From contig OY744466.1 in the NCBI GenBank assembly GCA_963556145.1, positions 5,379,820 through 5,443,819 on the forward strand: 64,000 nt of DNA, in the 5' to 3' direction. Positions 22,537 through 33,309 of the stretch are shown in pieces. Below the pieces are notes generated by a model. It was not told the origin of the DNA and made no database searches. It worked only from the letters and a program-made list of their open reading frames with translations. The position numbers and the translations under genes are program-made. Origin of the DNA: Hygrocybe punicea (taxonomy: Eukaryota; Basidiomycota; Agaricomycetes; Agaricales; Hygrophoraceae). The first letter of the stretch is position 1. Each line of letters starts with the position of its first letter.

Positions 22537-22731
22537 CACAGGCATGATCACTTGACCTGTCATGACGGACAAGGGCAAGTAATCCATTCCACTTACACTG
22601 TCACAATGGATGAGGGCAAGAGGATGAACTGAGCTTGAAACACAAAGTCAGCCTTTTGAACACTTGGTGTTTGCTTATGTTTGGTGAGTTCATATCACAT
22701 AACTTGACAGCTCAGTTACAAACTTTAAATG

Positions 22732-23081
22732 CACAGGGTGCACAGTAACATACTATGAAATGAAGTATATTGAATTTATTGGAAAAGTATACTATATATT
22801 GTTATGATATTGTTGCACTCAGTATTCAAAGAGTATTCAAAAAAATGATTTGATATTTTGAAATGAAGGACATTACCAGTATTGAACAGTGATTTTACAA
22901 TATTTCTTCAATAATTTCAGGTTATTGAAGCAGTATTGTAATATCACCATTCAATACTGATAATGTACTTCATTTCAAAATATCAAATCATTCTGTACAA
23001 GAATATGATAATAATATTTAGTATACATTTCCAATAAATTCAAAATACTTCACTATATAGTATGCTACCCTGCACTCTGTG
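22732..23081. mobile_element. 350-bp palindromic MITE
   Basis: The ends CACAGGGTGCACAGTAACAT and (reverse) CACAGAGTGCAGGGTAGCAT continue as an imperfect inverted repeat almost to the centre near 22910. ATTTGATATTTTGAAATGAA recurs inverted on both sides. ATG flanks both ends and could be a 3-bp target duplication. There is no open frame. Confidence 0.7.
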
Positions 23082-23163
23082 ATGCTTCGTGCGTGAATAA
23101 TAAATGTTATGCAGCCTGTGTAACAGCAACGTTGAAATCGTAAGAGAGCAAACACAAATGCAA

Positions 23164-23556
23164 TCAACATTTTTCCAGCTCGCTGCATAGTTTCATCATA
23201 GCAATATTAGAAATTGTGTGCTCACCCAGAAAGTTTGGTAATCGGGAAATCTCCTCATGTCGGTTGGTCTCGCCAGCTAAATTATGAAGATGTGAGTCAA
23301 GATCCCTCACCCCGAAACCGGAAAAGGAACATACTGAAGTGGTCCGCAGGTTTGTGCTCAAATCCCCCTTGCCGGGCAGCCCAAGGGGATCACGCCTACG
23401 CGAATTTCTTGAGTGGAAGAATTCAAGTACGATGACTGCCGGTTCATCCACCGCTGCGATGGCGTATGAATTTCCACCGCTTTCGTCGAGTACCATTGCC
23501 TGGCCAGTAGAATCCCATCCACTGACGAAGCGCTGCAACCCCACGACTCCTGGCAC
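23164..23556 (-). CDS. Unrecognised protein segment, probably an exon
   Basis: A 130-residue minus-strand frame opens with a stretch of coding-like composition (LQRFVSGWDSTGQAMVLDES, then AIAAVDEPAVIVLEF) and then a basic, less ordered tail. The sequence just upstream on the same strand (23640-23700, ending NNLRG before a GTAATT donor) may be the preceding exon. The product is not recognised. It lies immediately downstream of the lectin-like gene on the same strand and could be separate or a later exon. Confidence 0.35.
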   Translation of the reverse strand: MPGVVGLQRFVSGWDSTGQAMVLDESGGNSYAIAAVDEPAVIVLEFFHSRNSRRRDPLGLPGKGDLSTNLRTTSVCSFSGFGVRDLDSHLHNLAGETNRHEEISRLPNFLGEHTISNIAMMKLCSELEKC

Positions 23557-23793
23557 TGTGTGATGGATTTGGATGAGATTTATGCATTGAAACCTTTAGA
23601 AGGCAAGTATTAACTTAGAAACGAGCAGGAATTACCGCGGAGATTGTTGTCAGCCACTGCGGTGGTATGGTAATCGCGACCCTATTGTTGGAAATGGGGT
23701 CATGGGGTGTGGGACGATTAACGGGGAGAGGGCTGGGGTGGGTTTCCTATCAGGGTTGAAAACAACATGAGTCACTCAGGATAACCCGATTAT

Positions 23794-24488
23794 TCATGAA
23801 GAAAATACCATTCCGATAGCGTTTTCTGCATCATCCACCTTGCAGAATCTCCACCAGCTCGCATCAGTCGTATTATCATTACGCTGAGTAGTGAGAGCGA
23901 TTGAGAGAATCCGTACAGCAGTTCCTTCATTAGCGTCCCGAAGGTTCCAGAATAGTCCAATCTGTGTGGGAGAGTAAATTCTGCTCAAAATGTATCATAA
24001 AACTACAGGATGAAGGGGAGCTTCGGACGCACATGTACGAATCATTAGCCCCAGCACACCGCTTGATGACCCATTGATGGGGTCCTGGGTTTTTCTGCGT
24101 AGTTATGTCGTCATCCTCCTCCGGATATGGGTTGAGGTTGGCAGATGCCCCATTAGATTGACTTTGAACCATTCATTTCTTGTTGGCTAACTGCGTGATC
24201 GTCCACTGAACTGGGCGCTATGCGATTGAATTCTACGGGAAGACAAGGCTCATTCGCTTTGAAATAGTGGGCCGAATTTGATATCAAACGATCGTCATCA
24301 TCATCTCCCAGGCATGCAATGGAGCGGTCACGCTTTGCATTGACGATGAAATAAGTGCCAGACGGAACGAATTTCTCGGTGGTAAAAGACATCACAAATG
24401 TAGGAACTCCAGGGCGACCAAGAGTTGGAGGACGAGGGAAAGCAATGTGATACTTATCGAGTCGATGATCCATGCTGCATCGACCCAT
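23794..24488 (-). CDS. Putative ricin-B-like (beta-trefoil) lectin, several exons
   Basis: The minus-strand frames run 24488-24153, about 24172-23930 and 23988-23794. Exon 1 contains PSGTYFIVNAKRDRSIACLG, like the first strand pair of fungal ricin-B domains (GTYYI.N...). A later block, HQWVIKRCAGANDSYMCVRS, fits the Gln-x-Trp repeat end. The last exon (TQIGLFWNLRDANEGTAVRI through DASWWRFCKVDDAENA) fits a third repeat. Beta-trefoil lectins bind sugars. No secretion signal is visible, as in many cytoplasmic fungal lectins. Exon joins are uncertain and the family call is moderate. Confidence 0.45.
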
Positions 24489-24602
24489 GCTTTGGTGATT
24501 GCATTGTCATGATTGCGATTGGAAACAACTACCCGGTCAGGTGGAACGGGTGTGGTGCTATCATATCCACTCTATCGGAAGACGGGAGCAATGAGAAGCG
24601 AC

Positions 24603-25260
24603 CTAAGAGTGGCTAGACTTCGTCTGGGTGTTCGTCGTCACTGGGTGTTTCTGTTGTAGTGTATTCTGACAGAATCTTTCAGTGATGAATGCATTCCAAA
24701 AGTAGAATACATACCAAGTCGTCGGCACTGCACTGTTTGACAGCTCTATCGTATATGGTACGGCGATTCTCATCCTGGCCTTTCTCGAGGTGTCCACGCC
24801 ATGCCGCTGCAAGCGTCACATATGAACGCTGCTTCGTGATTGAATACAGAGCGGTGAGCTCATCCGAAACCACTTTGAATATGTTCCCAAGGAGGTGGAG
24901 GTGGCGAGTTTTGGCTTCACAGAGGTCTGCTGCCATCCTCTGGAGATAGTTGCGGATTTCGTTGTCTGGAGGAGGATACGCCAAATCTAATTGCTGCACG
25001 TAAGAAGATGCAACTAATAAATTAGATCTAAAAATGACCTTTGTCCTCGATGGATGCACGAAGATTGAAAGGAAGGGTGAATACCAAGTTCGATTGCTCG
25101 TGGACCATCCGCGATTTACCTGAACCCGAACTTTGAACGATGGAGTTCGAATAAGACTTCTCTCGCGACATTCAATTGATATTGTTCAGCAAGAGGCGAT
25201 GATATGTCCCAGCATATTCGTGGTTCCAAGCCTTTGAGACCGCTAGCTCCCGGTCAACGC
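24603..25260 (-). CDS. Unrecognised helical protein, at least two exons
   Basis: On the minus strand, one piece at about 25190-25112 (PLAEQYQLNVAREVLFELHR, ending at a GTAAAT donor) and one at about 24995-24679 (after a GTGCAG acceptor; NYLQRMAADLCEAKTRHLHL, then LTALYSITKQRSYVTLAAAW) look coding and strongly alpha-helical. No domain is recognised. It is transcribed in the same direction as the lectin-like gene, about 115 bp upstream of that gene's start codon. Confidence 0.35.
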
Positions 25261-25482
25261 AAATAACTGGAAATTAAATACTATAGTTACCGTGTTCTTT
25301 ATATATTATTAGCCGCTAGTTCTCATAAACGCGGGAGATCACTTACGGTGAACGTCAGCATTTAGAAACCCTGAAAGCCGACGGGGAGACGATGATTGCT
25401 GAAGTGGAGGGCGGAAAATTTCTATGTCAAGGTCTACAGGTTGTTCTTAGATGCAGCAGAAAGGGTTACGCACTCAAGTTCC

Positions 25483-25827
25483 TTATCTTCTTGAACGCTT
25501 GCTCTTTCCACGCATCCTTGAGTTTGCATCCACAAGACCAGGGTGCCGATCCAACAGATCCCTTGCATTTGAGCCGCCGCTGTACTGCCCATCTAGCTTA
25601 TTGTCAGACTTTTCGACGATCGTAGCCAGAAGAAAAGCCGCTAGGGATGGTTTTGAGGGTTCAAAATCAACTGTTCCAAGGACAGACTCATCCATGAGAG
25701 CATGAGTGGTGTCGTCGATGTCGTTGGGTACAATTGCGAGAGCCATGTGAAGCTTGCGGCGAGTGGCAGGATGTCCAGTCAACCCAGAACCGGTGTGTAG
25801 TGTTGCGCGCTTTTGACTCGGATGCAT
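25483..25827 (-). CDS. Unrecognised 114-residue open frame
   Basis: A minus-strand frame with an ordered central section (DDTTHALMDESVLGTVDFEP, then AAFLLATIVEKSDNKLDGQY) and a basic C-terminus. Its composition looks coding, but no family is recognised. It overlaps plus-strand frames of the next feature, so at most one of the two is real in the overlap. Confidence 0.25.
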   Translation of the reverse strand: MHPSQKRATLHTGSGLTGHPATRRKLHMALAIVPNDIDDTTHALMDESVLGTVDFEPSKPSLAAFLLATIVEKSDNKLDGQYSGGSNARDLLDRHPGLVDANSRMRGKSKRSRR

Positions 25828-26240
25828 GCAAACATCTTCAAGTTGATCACGTGCCTCGCGATTCTTTGAAGTCCATTCCAGGTGAGGGTGTTCCGGATAA
25901 GGACTCGGAACACTCTTGGTATGACCGATTTTTCCTTGTCAAGCAGGCTTCCTTAGCTGACAGTATTTTCTCAGAATCTGGTGTCAATCCTCTCGTAACG
26001 GCTGCTGTGGTCCATTCTGCAGAATTGCGGGAAAGAGCCGTTGAAGCAGCGCGTACGTAGTATTCAGCTCAAGTTCTCAGATTACACACCGTACTCAAGT
26101 TATTCTTAGAATATTCGGCACACTATGCGCCAGCAAACCTCCGCGACATTAACTCCAGCATTCGTCAAGTAGGTGAGCATCTCGACCGGATGGACCGGCG
26201 ATTCGACGAGATCGCCGCAATCACTAGATCATGGCTATAA
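25780..26240 (+). CDS. Unrecognised gene segment with a C-terminal amphipathic helix
   Basis: One frame through about 26049 (WYDRFFLVKQASLADSIFSE, then VVHSAELRERAVEAAR) can splice through GTACGT...TTAG (about 26050-26106) into EYSAHYAPANLRDINSSIRQ, then VGEHLDRMDRRFDEIAAIT, ending TRSWL-stop at 26240. The last exon is a heptad-like helix. The start is unresolved and no domain is recognised. Confidence 0.35.
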
Positions 26241-26369
26241 ACGGTCGAGATGATCGCCAGCTTCTTCCTCTTCAAAAGACGGTAAGTACAAGTGCCTCTG
26301 AACTCTACCTACTTACCACTCCCAGAGACTTGGTCCTGGACTCGAACTCGCGTGAGTTGTCGCAAATCC

Positions 26370-27853
26370 TAACCGACAAGCCACCATGTCCATGCCCAAC
26401 GGACAATAGTAAATGTTCTACGGCCTCCTTGCAGACATAGACAGAGGCGAACATGAGGTACACCGCTTGGGCGAACATGAGCACGGTTTCGACACGTGCG
26501 GTCCTGTTGTGTTTGTGACGATCAAAGTCAGCGGTGCAGCCCTCGTCGTGGTTGAGAATGGAAGAAAAAAATAGAGTACGTGCCCATATGGCCTGCGCAG
26601 TTTAGCTTTACTGTTCTCCTCGAGCCAATCCGGGGACGACCCAGTGGACTGCGACGCCCACTGCATCGAAAACGACCCAGTATCCCAGATCTGTACAGCT
26701 TAGTGAGGCGAAATGCTGCTCGGTGGCCCATAGACAAGCGCCGAGCAGGAATTGGCCGATTGAACAAGCCAGTGCAGTGCGAGACATGGGCGGCGTGGAT
26801 TTAGGATGGGTTTCTGTGGGTGTATCTGCTTCTTTGGGTTTGTTGTCTACTTGATGGAATGGGTTGTTAGCGGGTGCTGCCGGTGATATAGGTGACGCCC
26901 AGGGTGATACAGGCGTCGGAGTGGGTTGTGTGTGCAAAGTGGTGGAGGGAGGTCTGTGTTCCGGGTTCGAGGAGGGAGAAAAAGTTGTGTGAGAGGGAGT
27001 GTTTGTGATGATGGCCTCGTCTTGATGTCCCACCGATCGGCCGTCCGGACGGTGTGTCGGATGGCTGGTTTGGCGGGCGACCGCCGAACGTGAAGCCGGC
27101 GCCTAGCTGCCCGTTGGGCACGACGTTGATGCTTAAGCTGGCGCTGGGTATGGTGGTGACAGGAGCGGGCTCCTGTGGTGTGAAATTGAGCTCCTGCGTG
27201 CCGTCTTCCTGGATTGCGGGGTGTGAGGAAAAAGGACGGAGAGGTTCCGGGAGTGAAGGCGGGTGCGACGACGGGTATGACGACGGGTATGTGCGGGGAG
27301 AGGGGCCAAGCCATTTGTGAGTGGTTCGGTGGAGGTGGCGGTCGAAGAGATGGGGAAGGAGGACGTGGTTGAGGATGACGCCGGGGAGTGGTGGGAGTGG
27401 AAGGTGGGAGTGGAGTGGCTGGGAGGAGATTGAACGCGTTCGAGAATGGGAGTGTGGGTGGTGCGCGTGTGAGTGCGATCGAGAATGAGAGAATGAATGG
27501 GGGGTCTGTTGCGCAGGGTTGGAAAAGGAGGGACGAAGGGGTGATAAAGGATGCGCTGCAGAGCCGTTGAGACTTGGACGCATGCCAGTGCCAGTGCCAG
27601 TGCCAGTGCCAGGTGTGGATACTACGCAAAGTGACGGGAGGAGGTGGCATAACTTTGTGCGAAGAGATATTCCATGACGATGTCGAGGGTCGCAGAACGG
27701 TAGGCCAAGTGCATGTTTACTGGTTCGTCCTTGTACGTGTTGAGTTGGTTGACGAAGTGACCAACCTACGGAAGTAGGGTGTATGAATTTCAACGTGAAT
27801 TGACAAAACTGCACGACGATACCTAATATCATACTCGATGGAACATGGGTCAC
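26370..27853 (-). pseudogene. CDF-family zinc transporter (Msc2/Zrg17-like), frameshifted and truncated
   Basis: The N-terminal part (27853 to about 26940) is Pro/Ser/His-rich, with HSHSRSHSHAHHPHSHS and a conserved-looking RGHHHKHSLSHNFFSLLEPG. The first membrane region follows in another frame (ALACSIGQFLLGACLWATEQ, then TDLGYWVVFDAVGVA). A third frame gives DWLEENSKAKLRRPYG and, after an intron, LMFAQAVYLMFASVYVCKEA and a GHGHGG loop. This order matches cation-diffusion-facilitator transporters of the fungal endomembrane system. At least two frameshifts (near 26940 and 26640) break the reading frame. The similarity stops near 26370, well short of the usual six membrane helices, so this is a dead partial copy. 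Confidence 0.65.
27584..27611. repeat. Hexanucleotide microsatellite GCCAGT
   Basis: There are nearly five tandem copies. On the minus strand they encode a Gly-Thr run near the start of the transporter relic. Confidence 0.8.
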
Positions 27854-28636
27854 CTAACCCTAGAAGATGACTCATTTAGGGACGTGAGTCGACAGCCACG
27901 CAGTCTATTGACTGCACAGTTTCTCGCAATGCAGGGGTGAGTTGCGGTCAACTTGAAAACTGGGAGAGGTGGCGCGTCATCCTCGTCCTCGTAGATGCGC
28001 CATGCTGCCATCTATCAGCGGTTCTCTCACAGGATGACTCCTGTATTGGTTCAGGAGATGGCTGGGGTGACGTGTGAGGCAAGGCAGAAGACGGCTATCT
28101 GCTGTATGTCGTATGTGTGACCAGGGGTTTTGCGTGTTCACAGCCGTTCTCTCACCTCAATGAAGGTGACTCATCCACACGGAAATCCGCTGTAACAGAA
28201 GTGTGATCTGGTGGGCACCGTGACGAGAGGGGGAGAGCGTACCTTGGCAATAAAATGGCCCCCGCGCCATTAATATTGTTTTCTGTCTTCCTGCCTCATG
28301 ATTCGGTACTCTAGCTGTCCATCAACCGCCATCCCAGCTTCCTTGCATCCTTCTAACCTTCCTACAAGCCTTTTCTTCCTCCTTTTGTGATGGGGACAAT
28401 GCTCGGACTGCATTGTCGCGATATTGTTGAGCTAGTGGGTTTAAGCCTATTGCCGGATATAGTGTCACGCTTGTTCGATTCAGAGTCTGCCTTCCACACT
28501 CTCCTGGGATCTCTCGTGAGGCCCACCACCCCTTGGTGTCTTCTTTTCTTCCTCTCTATCAACTGCTGTAGGCAGTTCTCGATACCTCCCGGCGCACCCA
28601 GTGCAAGACCAAAATATTCGAGATACAAATATTCGC
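27854..28636. other. Intergenic stretch upstream of the F-box gene
   Basis: Open frames at 28362-28749 on both strands overlap and show no domain. The segment just before 28637 probably holds the F-box gene's promoter and 5' UTR. No TATA box is obvious. Confidence 0.4.
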
Positions 28637-30215
28637 ATGACCATGGTGGCGGCCTCTGCTACTACCATCTCACATCCCTGTCTTCTGATTCCCGAGATTA
28701 CAGCTCTATTCTGCGTCCAACTTCACGACGACAACTTATCGGTGTCTAAGAGGTCTCTTGCCGCACTCGCGCGAACATGTCGAGCTCTCAGCGAAACCGC
28801 GCTCAATGCTCTGTGGTATGAGCTCGACGATATACAACCACTAGTTAAATGTATGCCCCCTGATCTCTGGTACTTTGGGGAAAGACCACCAGTGCGTTGG
28901 ATCGACACCTGCGTTACCCTTCGTCATAGTTGACTCTTTCTTTTAGTGCATTCAGAGGCCAATCGTGCCAACAGACTGGGAAAGATTTGTCCACCATGCA
29001 GGACGCGTCCGCAAGTTTGTCTTTCATTACGATAGGTTTGACCTGCGGAACGCCTTCGAAGCATTGAGCGTGGCGTCATTAGGATGGGTCCTGCTCCCCA
29101 ACCTCCAGGAGCTGACCCTGTTCGCCCGCCAGGATCCGCCATATTGGAACGGTCGTCGCCAAGGATGTCTTTCATACATTCGTCTTTTCCTTGGACCTCA
29201 CATCACACGATTGCATGTAACATTGGAAGGGTGGGATACTGACATCCAGTTGTCCCTGCTCAGCGCCCTCAACACCCATTATCCCTCCCTCACACATGTT
29301 AGCCTCAAGGATAACTCCCGCGGTTTCCCTAGTCGCGTCCCCAATGCCATGTCTCGTGCTGTGTGTGGTTGGAGTAGCCTCTGTGAACTATCAGTCGGCT
29401 GGCTTTCACCAGAAGCTTGGTACCATATTGCCAGTTTACCTACACTGCGACGGTTGAAATTGACCTATGTCGACTCATTTCCCTTTTCACGTCCTGTGAC
29501 TGTTCGCCTTTTTCCTCGTCTAATGGACCTCGAATTAGAATGCCACAGATTCTCATTTGCTGTTGAGTTGGTGGAAGCAATGTCATCGAGTCCCCTTGCG
29601 TCCATCTCTGTCAAAGCCACTGAGGCCACCAGCTCAGATCATCAAGACCTGATCAACGCGTTGCACGCAGGATGTTTACACACATCACTCGAATCCATGA
29701 AAATCCACACCTTCAGCATACCCCCTCCCCCAATTAATACTGCACCGCCTTTCGGTTTCTCCCATTTAACAAATATGATATTGTCTCTCAACACTTCCAG
29801 GGAGCTCAGTGACCCTTCCTTGAAGGACATGGCAATAGCTTGGCCTCATATCACCGAACTTATTCTCGATAGTGATGGTCCGGGATTCTGGCAGCCTCGA
29901 GTCACACTCCTTGGCTTAATTCCGCTGGCGCAATATTGTCTCAAGCTACGATCGCTGACCATGTGTGTTGATGCACGTTCGGGGCTTCCACCAACAGCGG
30001 AGTTTCCAAGTGTGAAGAATGACAAGTTGAAAAGACTTGCTTTCTTGGGCTCGCCGATTATGGACCCGGAAAGCGTGGCAGCATTTCTATTTGCTATTTT
30101 TCCAAGATCGGGACTGGTTGTCGATTGTAATAAAGAATTCTCAGACAAATGGCAAGCTGTCAGTAACATAATGCAGGATTACTCGCAGGAAGGATCAGAA
30201 GATCGGCGAGGCTAG
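28637..30215 (+). CDS. F-box/leucine-rich-repeat-like protein
   Basis: Two exons: 28637-28891, then after a 55-bp GTGCGT...TTTTAG intron (phase 0), 28947-30215, ending in TAG, for roughly 508 residues. The start is the first in-frame ATG. Residues about 10-70 (PCLLIPEITALFCVQL, then LAALARTCRALSETALNALW) have the spacing of basidiomycete F-box-like domains. The rest is a run of irregular leucine-rich repeats (LPNLQELTLF, YPSLTHVSLKD, LPTLRRLKLTY, FPRLMDLELEC). Such proteins couple substrates to SCF ubiquitin ligases through Skp1. The family is large in Agaricomycetes and this member's substrate is unknown. It looks intact. Confidence 0.8.
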
Positions 30216-30360
30216 GGACTGTATTGCTGAAGCTCATCATTTGGATGTTGAAGAATTTCGCAACTAGGTAGAAGGTAAGTCTCACTACGAGAGAAGATTA
30301 TATATTAATTGTATACCTACGTAAAAGGTACTACAAGATATTAGTATTTGTTATAGTGGA

Positions 30361-30579
30361 ATGTATCTCGGAGTACTCACTGGTCTTTTTTGTGTCTTTT
30401 TTGTTTATGGGGACTCAGGATATGACAATTCACTGCTTCTCCGTGAACTTGATCTGTTGGCAGCAATTTTCCGTCTTGGCGTCGATGCGGTCGCACTGGC
30501 AATCCTTAGTGTTTTCTTCATTTTAGGTATTCTGGGTCTTTGTGTTTTTTGCCGGCGACACTCCTGGAAAGTGTGTTAG
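30361..30579 (+). CDS. Small open frame with two hydrophobic segments
   Basis: A 72-residue ATG frame has hydrophobic stretches at about 1-15 and 42-65, ending in a Cys/basic tail (CVFCRRHSWKVC). It may be a small membrane protein or chance. No homology is recognised and it has no splice or promoter support. Confidence 0.25.
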   Translation: MYLGVLTGLFCVFFVYGDSGYDNSLLLRELDLLAAIFRLGVDAVALAILSVFFILGILGLCVFCRRHSWKVC

Positions 30580-31155
30580 AGGCGGACAGGGGCAAAGATG
30601 ATAGTTAAGGTGTGGAAGAGTTTCATGCTTCCCTGTGAGGGAGTTGCAGTGAACTCCCCAATGCACTGACCTTTATATACGGACGCAAATTTGAGGTACC
30701 AACGGTGACATTTCAGGGATAATCCTTGGGCGATGCAGTATGCAGTGTTTTGGACAGCATTCAAGCTTGACTTAGAGAAACCGCATTCCTCTGGTTTAAA
30801 TACTGTTAGGGGTTGAAATACTATTAGGAGTTGAAATAAATGATCACACCAATATTAATCAGGGTGGCTGCTTATTTCAAGTTGATGGAAGTTTCAATGA
30901 TAGAGGCACCTTTGTTTTCCCAAGAGCCGAGGGAGAAAGCGGGAGAATTACGGTTCTACCAGCATTTTTTGCAGTATTCGCCAACAAGGTTACAGGGACA
31001 AAGACGTGGACACATGGGGTCATTGAATTACCAAGTCCACAGTACTAGCCGCGTTCTGTGAGTGCAATCCCGGCATGAAATGTGTATGCAGTGACTGTTG
31101 GGAGACATCAATGAATAGACCTAAGACTTGATGATGAACATACAAAGGTTTCCTT
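30580..31155. other. Intergenic; right part is the 3' flank of the minus-strand membrane-protein gene
   Basis: Positions about 31010-31150 are similar to 50220-50340, downstream of the second copy of the membrane-protein gene. The duplication therefore included 3' flanking sequence. The rest shows no gene. Confidence 0.5.
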
Positions 31156-31159
31156 GGTC

Positions 31160-31603
31160 TCATTTTGCCTTTTCTTCCACCCGCTTTGCCACCACCGACG
31201 AGGTTGCTCGATCGGCTGACCCAAGAACGACAGTGTTCAAAAATACGGCCAAAGTCCTCCCGCCGAAACCAACCAAGACGCCGGTGATGCACGCCACGCC
31301 TAAGAAGACATAGACGGGGTAAAGGGCGTCGAGGACGTAGAGAGCGACCGTGTATGGGGTAACGACAAGTAGATCGAAAGCGACTTGAGAAAAGACAACG
31401 AAAGGGGAGATTACGTAGAGGATTATAGACAGCGGAAAGACCAGAAGAATGAGGTAGGAGAGCTTTGAGAGGAATGCGACGAGTCCTGAGGCGATGGCTG
31501 GTATACTTGAAAGAAAGAAAGATGCGGATTTGGAAATAAGAGGAAGGAGTTGGCTTATTGGCGCTTCAGAAGTCCCAGTTGCAGCTTCATTTGCAGTCGA
31601 CAT
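31160..31603 (-). CDS. Small multi-pass membrane protein, unknown function
   Basis: An intact 147-residue frame from ATG. After a Ser/Ala-rich start there are about three hydrophobic helices: residues about 32-50, 50-75 (LSKLSYLILLVFPLSIILYV) and 97-122 (ALYPVYVFLGVACITGVLVG). A soluble basic tail (DRATSSVVAKRVEEKAK) follows. No family name is recognised. A decayed paralogue lies on the same strand at about 50350-50720 and has lost part of the central loop. Confidence 0.6.
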   Translation of the reverse strand: MSTANEAATGTSEAPISQLLPLISKSASFFLSSIPAIASGLVAFLSKLSYLILLVFPLSIILYVISPFVVFSQVAFDLLVVTPYTVALYVLDALYPVYVFLGVACITGVLVGFGGRTLAVFLNTVVLGSADRATSSVVAKRVEEKAK

Positions 31604-31865
31604 GATTGTTTGGGATCACAAGCTTTTGGAAGCAATTTGCTATCATGGCTCAGTACTCAGTTTCACCGACATTTGTTATCGATTCACTATTTGATTACAT
31701 GTCTTCAGTTTCATCGCCGGGCAACATTTACCGCAAACGAAGTCTCGAGGTGAGCTAACATACCATCATTTCTTACCATCGTTTTACTTATCACTTGTAT
31801 AGTTCCAGCAAACGCTGAGTCTGAGTCCAGTAACCTTTGCAAGTTTTGGCGCCTACTAGCTTTTT

Positions 31866-33306
31866 ATGCTTTCCATCCTTCTGGCGGTCAGCGTGTTACT
31901 CACGTTGGACCATGTTCACGCAGCTCTCGATCCAAGCGAGATGCGGCAGAGATTGGCGGCCGGCGCCCCAATACTCGGTGAATCCTTAATACTCTCGGTG
32001 TACTAGTACACACTCTCAGACTGACGAACTTCACAGGTACTTTCAATGACAACGGTTCAGACATGTTAAAATGGATGGGATCCCTTTCTGATGATACGTT
32101 AATCGAGACAATCAACATCCCTGGAACCCACGACGCTTGTGCCTGTAAGTCGTCGTCTCGTTTTTCTACACAACAAAGGACAAGACTCGTTCACACGTCC
32201 GGATCCTAGGGAATTACAGGGGCTTACTGTCTGAGACTATAAATACACAGGTCGGCGGCTGGCATCTGGGTACAAGCCTTGACTGAACGGTGTTCGCAAA
32301 AGTCGCTACCAATTTTCGACCAATTAAGTGCCGGTATTCGTTTTCTAGACATTAGAATGGGCGTCAACAAGGCTGAGATAATGATATACCATGGTGCGTT
32401 TATCGTTGTGTTTCGCAATTCTGAATGGCTGCGTGACATTGTATTAGGGGATGCCCTACTTAGTGACACGGTTCAGCTGGAAGATGTTCTCTGGGGCTTA
32501 TATCACTTCCTGGACGCCCATCCCACCGAGACAATTGTCGCGTCTCTCAAAGTCGATCACGGTGACACGAACGATCCTATTCTTCAACAGACTCTTCACG
32601 ATCAATTCACGACCCCGCCTACAAGTGATTACTGGGTACAGAGCGAAATTGTCAGTATTTCTCCTTTGACATGTTTTGTCCTTCCTTGAAATGATGCTCG
32701 TTTTACCCACAGCCCGGGACACTTGGTGCTGCGAGACATAAGGTCATCCTCTTCCGCCGTTACAGCTCTCTTCCAGGTTTATCACCTGTCGGAATTAACG
32801 TGTCTCAGGGCTGGGCCGACAATAACGGAGATTTTGTCATTGACTATGCTCCTGCAGCACAGAAGTCAGCCTTCATCGAGGACCTTTATGACATAGAGAG
32901 AAATGATCGACCACCAGCGAACATAGTTGCAGTCAAATTTGACGCCGTTACAACTCATATTGCAAATGCCAATGGTAGCACCAACCAAACGCAACTCTTT
33001 GTCAGCTTTGCTAGTGGATACGGGTCCGCAGCAAATGACACGCTGACTCCGAAGGTCAGTCCGGTATCCATCGAATATCCCTGCATGTGAATGCCTGAAT
33101 GAACACCTTTGGGAACTCAGGGTTTGGCGGTCGGGGATGCGACAAACAATGTGACAGGTATTAATCAGATGATGTCACCCTGGCTTCAACAGAGAAAGGG
33201 GGATAGATTTGGCATCGTATTGTTTGACTTTTTCAATTCAGAACCTGGCCTAGTGGAAGCGGCTATTGGCCTATCTGTGACTACTTCGCCCAGCAGCACG
33301 TCGTGA
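31866..33306 (+). CDS. Secreted phosphatidylinositol-specific phospholipase C X-domain protein
   Basis: Exons: 31866-31977; 32037-32144; about 32277-32650 (its start is uncertain); 32713-33054; and 33121-33306. The first 20 residues (MLSILLAVSVLLTLDHVHA) are a signal peptide. The X-domain begins with IETINIPGTHDA, containing the first catalytic His. It continues with SAGIRFLDIR (Arg and Asp) and EIMIYHGAF (second His), then VASLKVDH. This is the bacterial-type single-domain PI-PLC fold, which cleaves phosphatidylinositol or GPI without calcium. Several Asn-x-Thr/Ser sites in the C-terminal half suit a secreted glycoprotein. All key residues are present and it looks functional. Confidence 0.82.
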
Positions 33307-33309
33307 GGC

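Noticed and set aside
26847..27650. 267-residue Pro/His/Arg-rich frame on the minus strand
   Set aside because: It overlaps, in another frame, the zinc-transporter-like sequence, which carries recognisable motifs.
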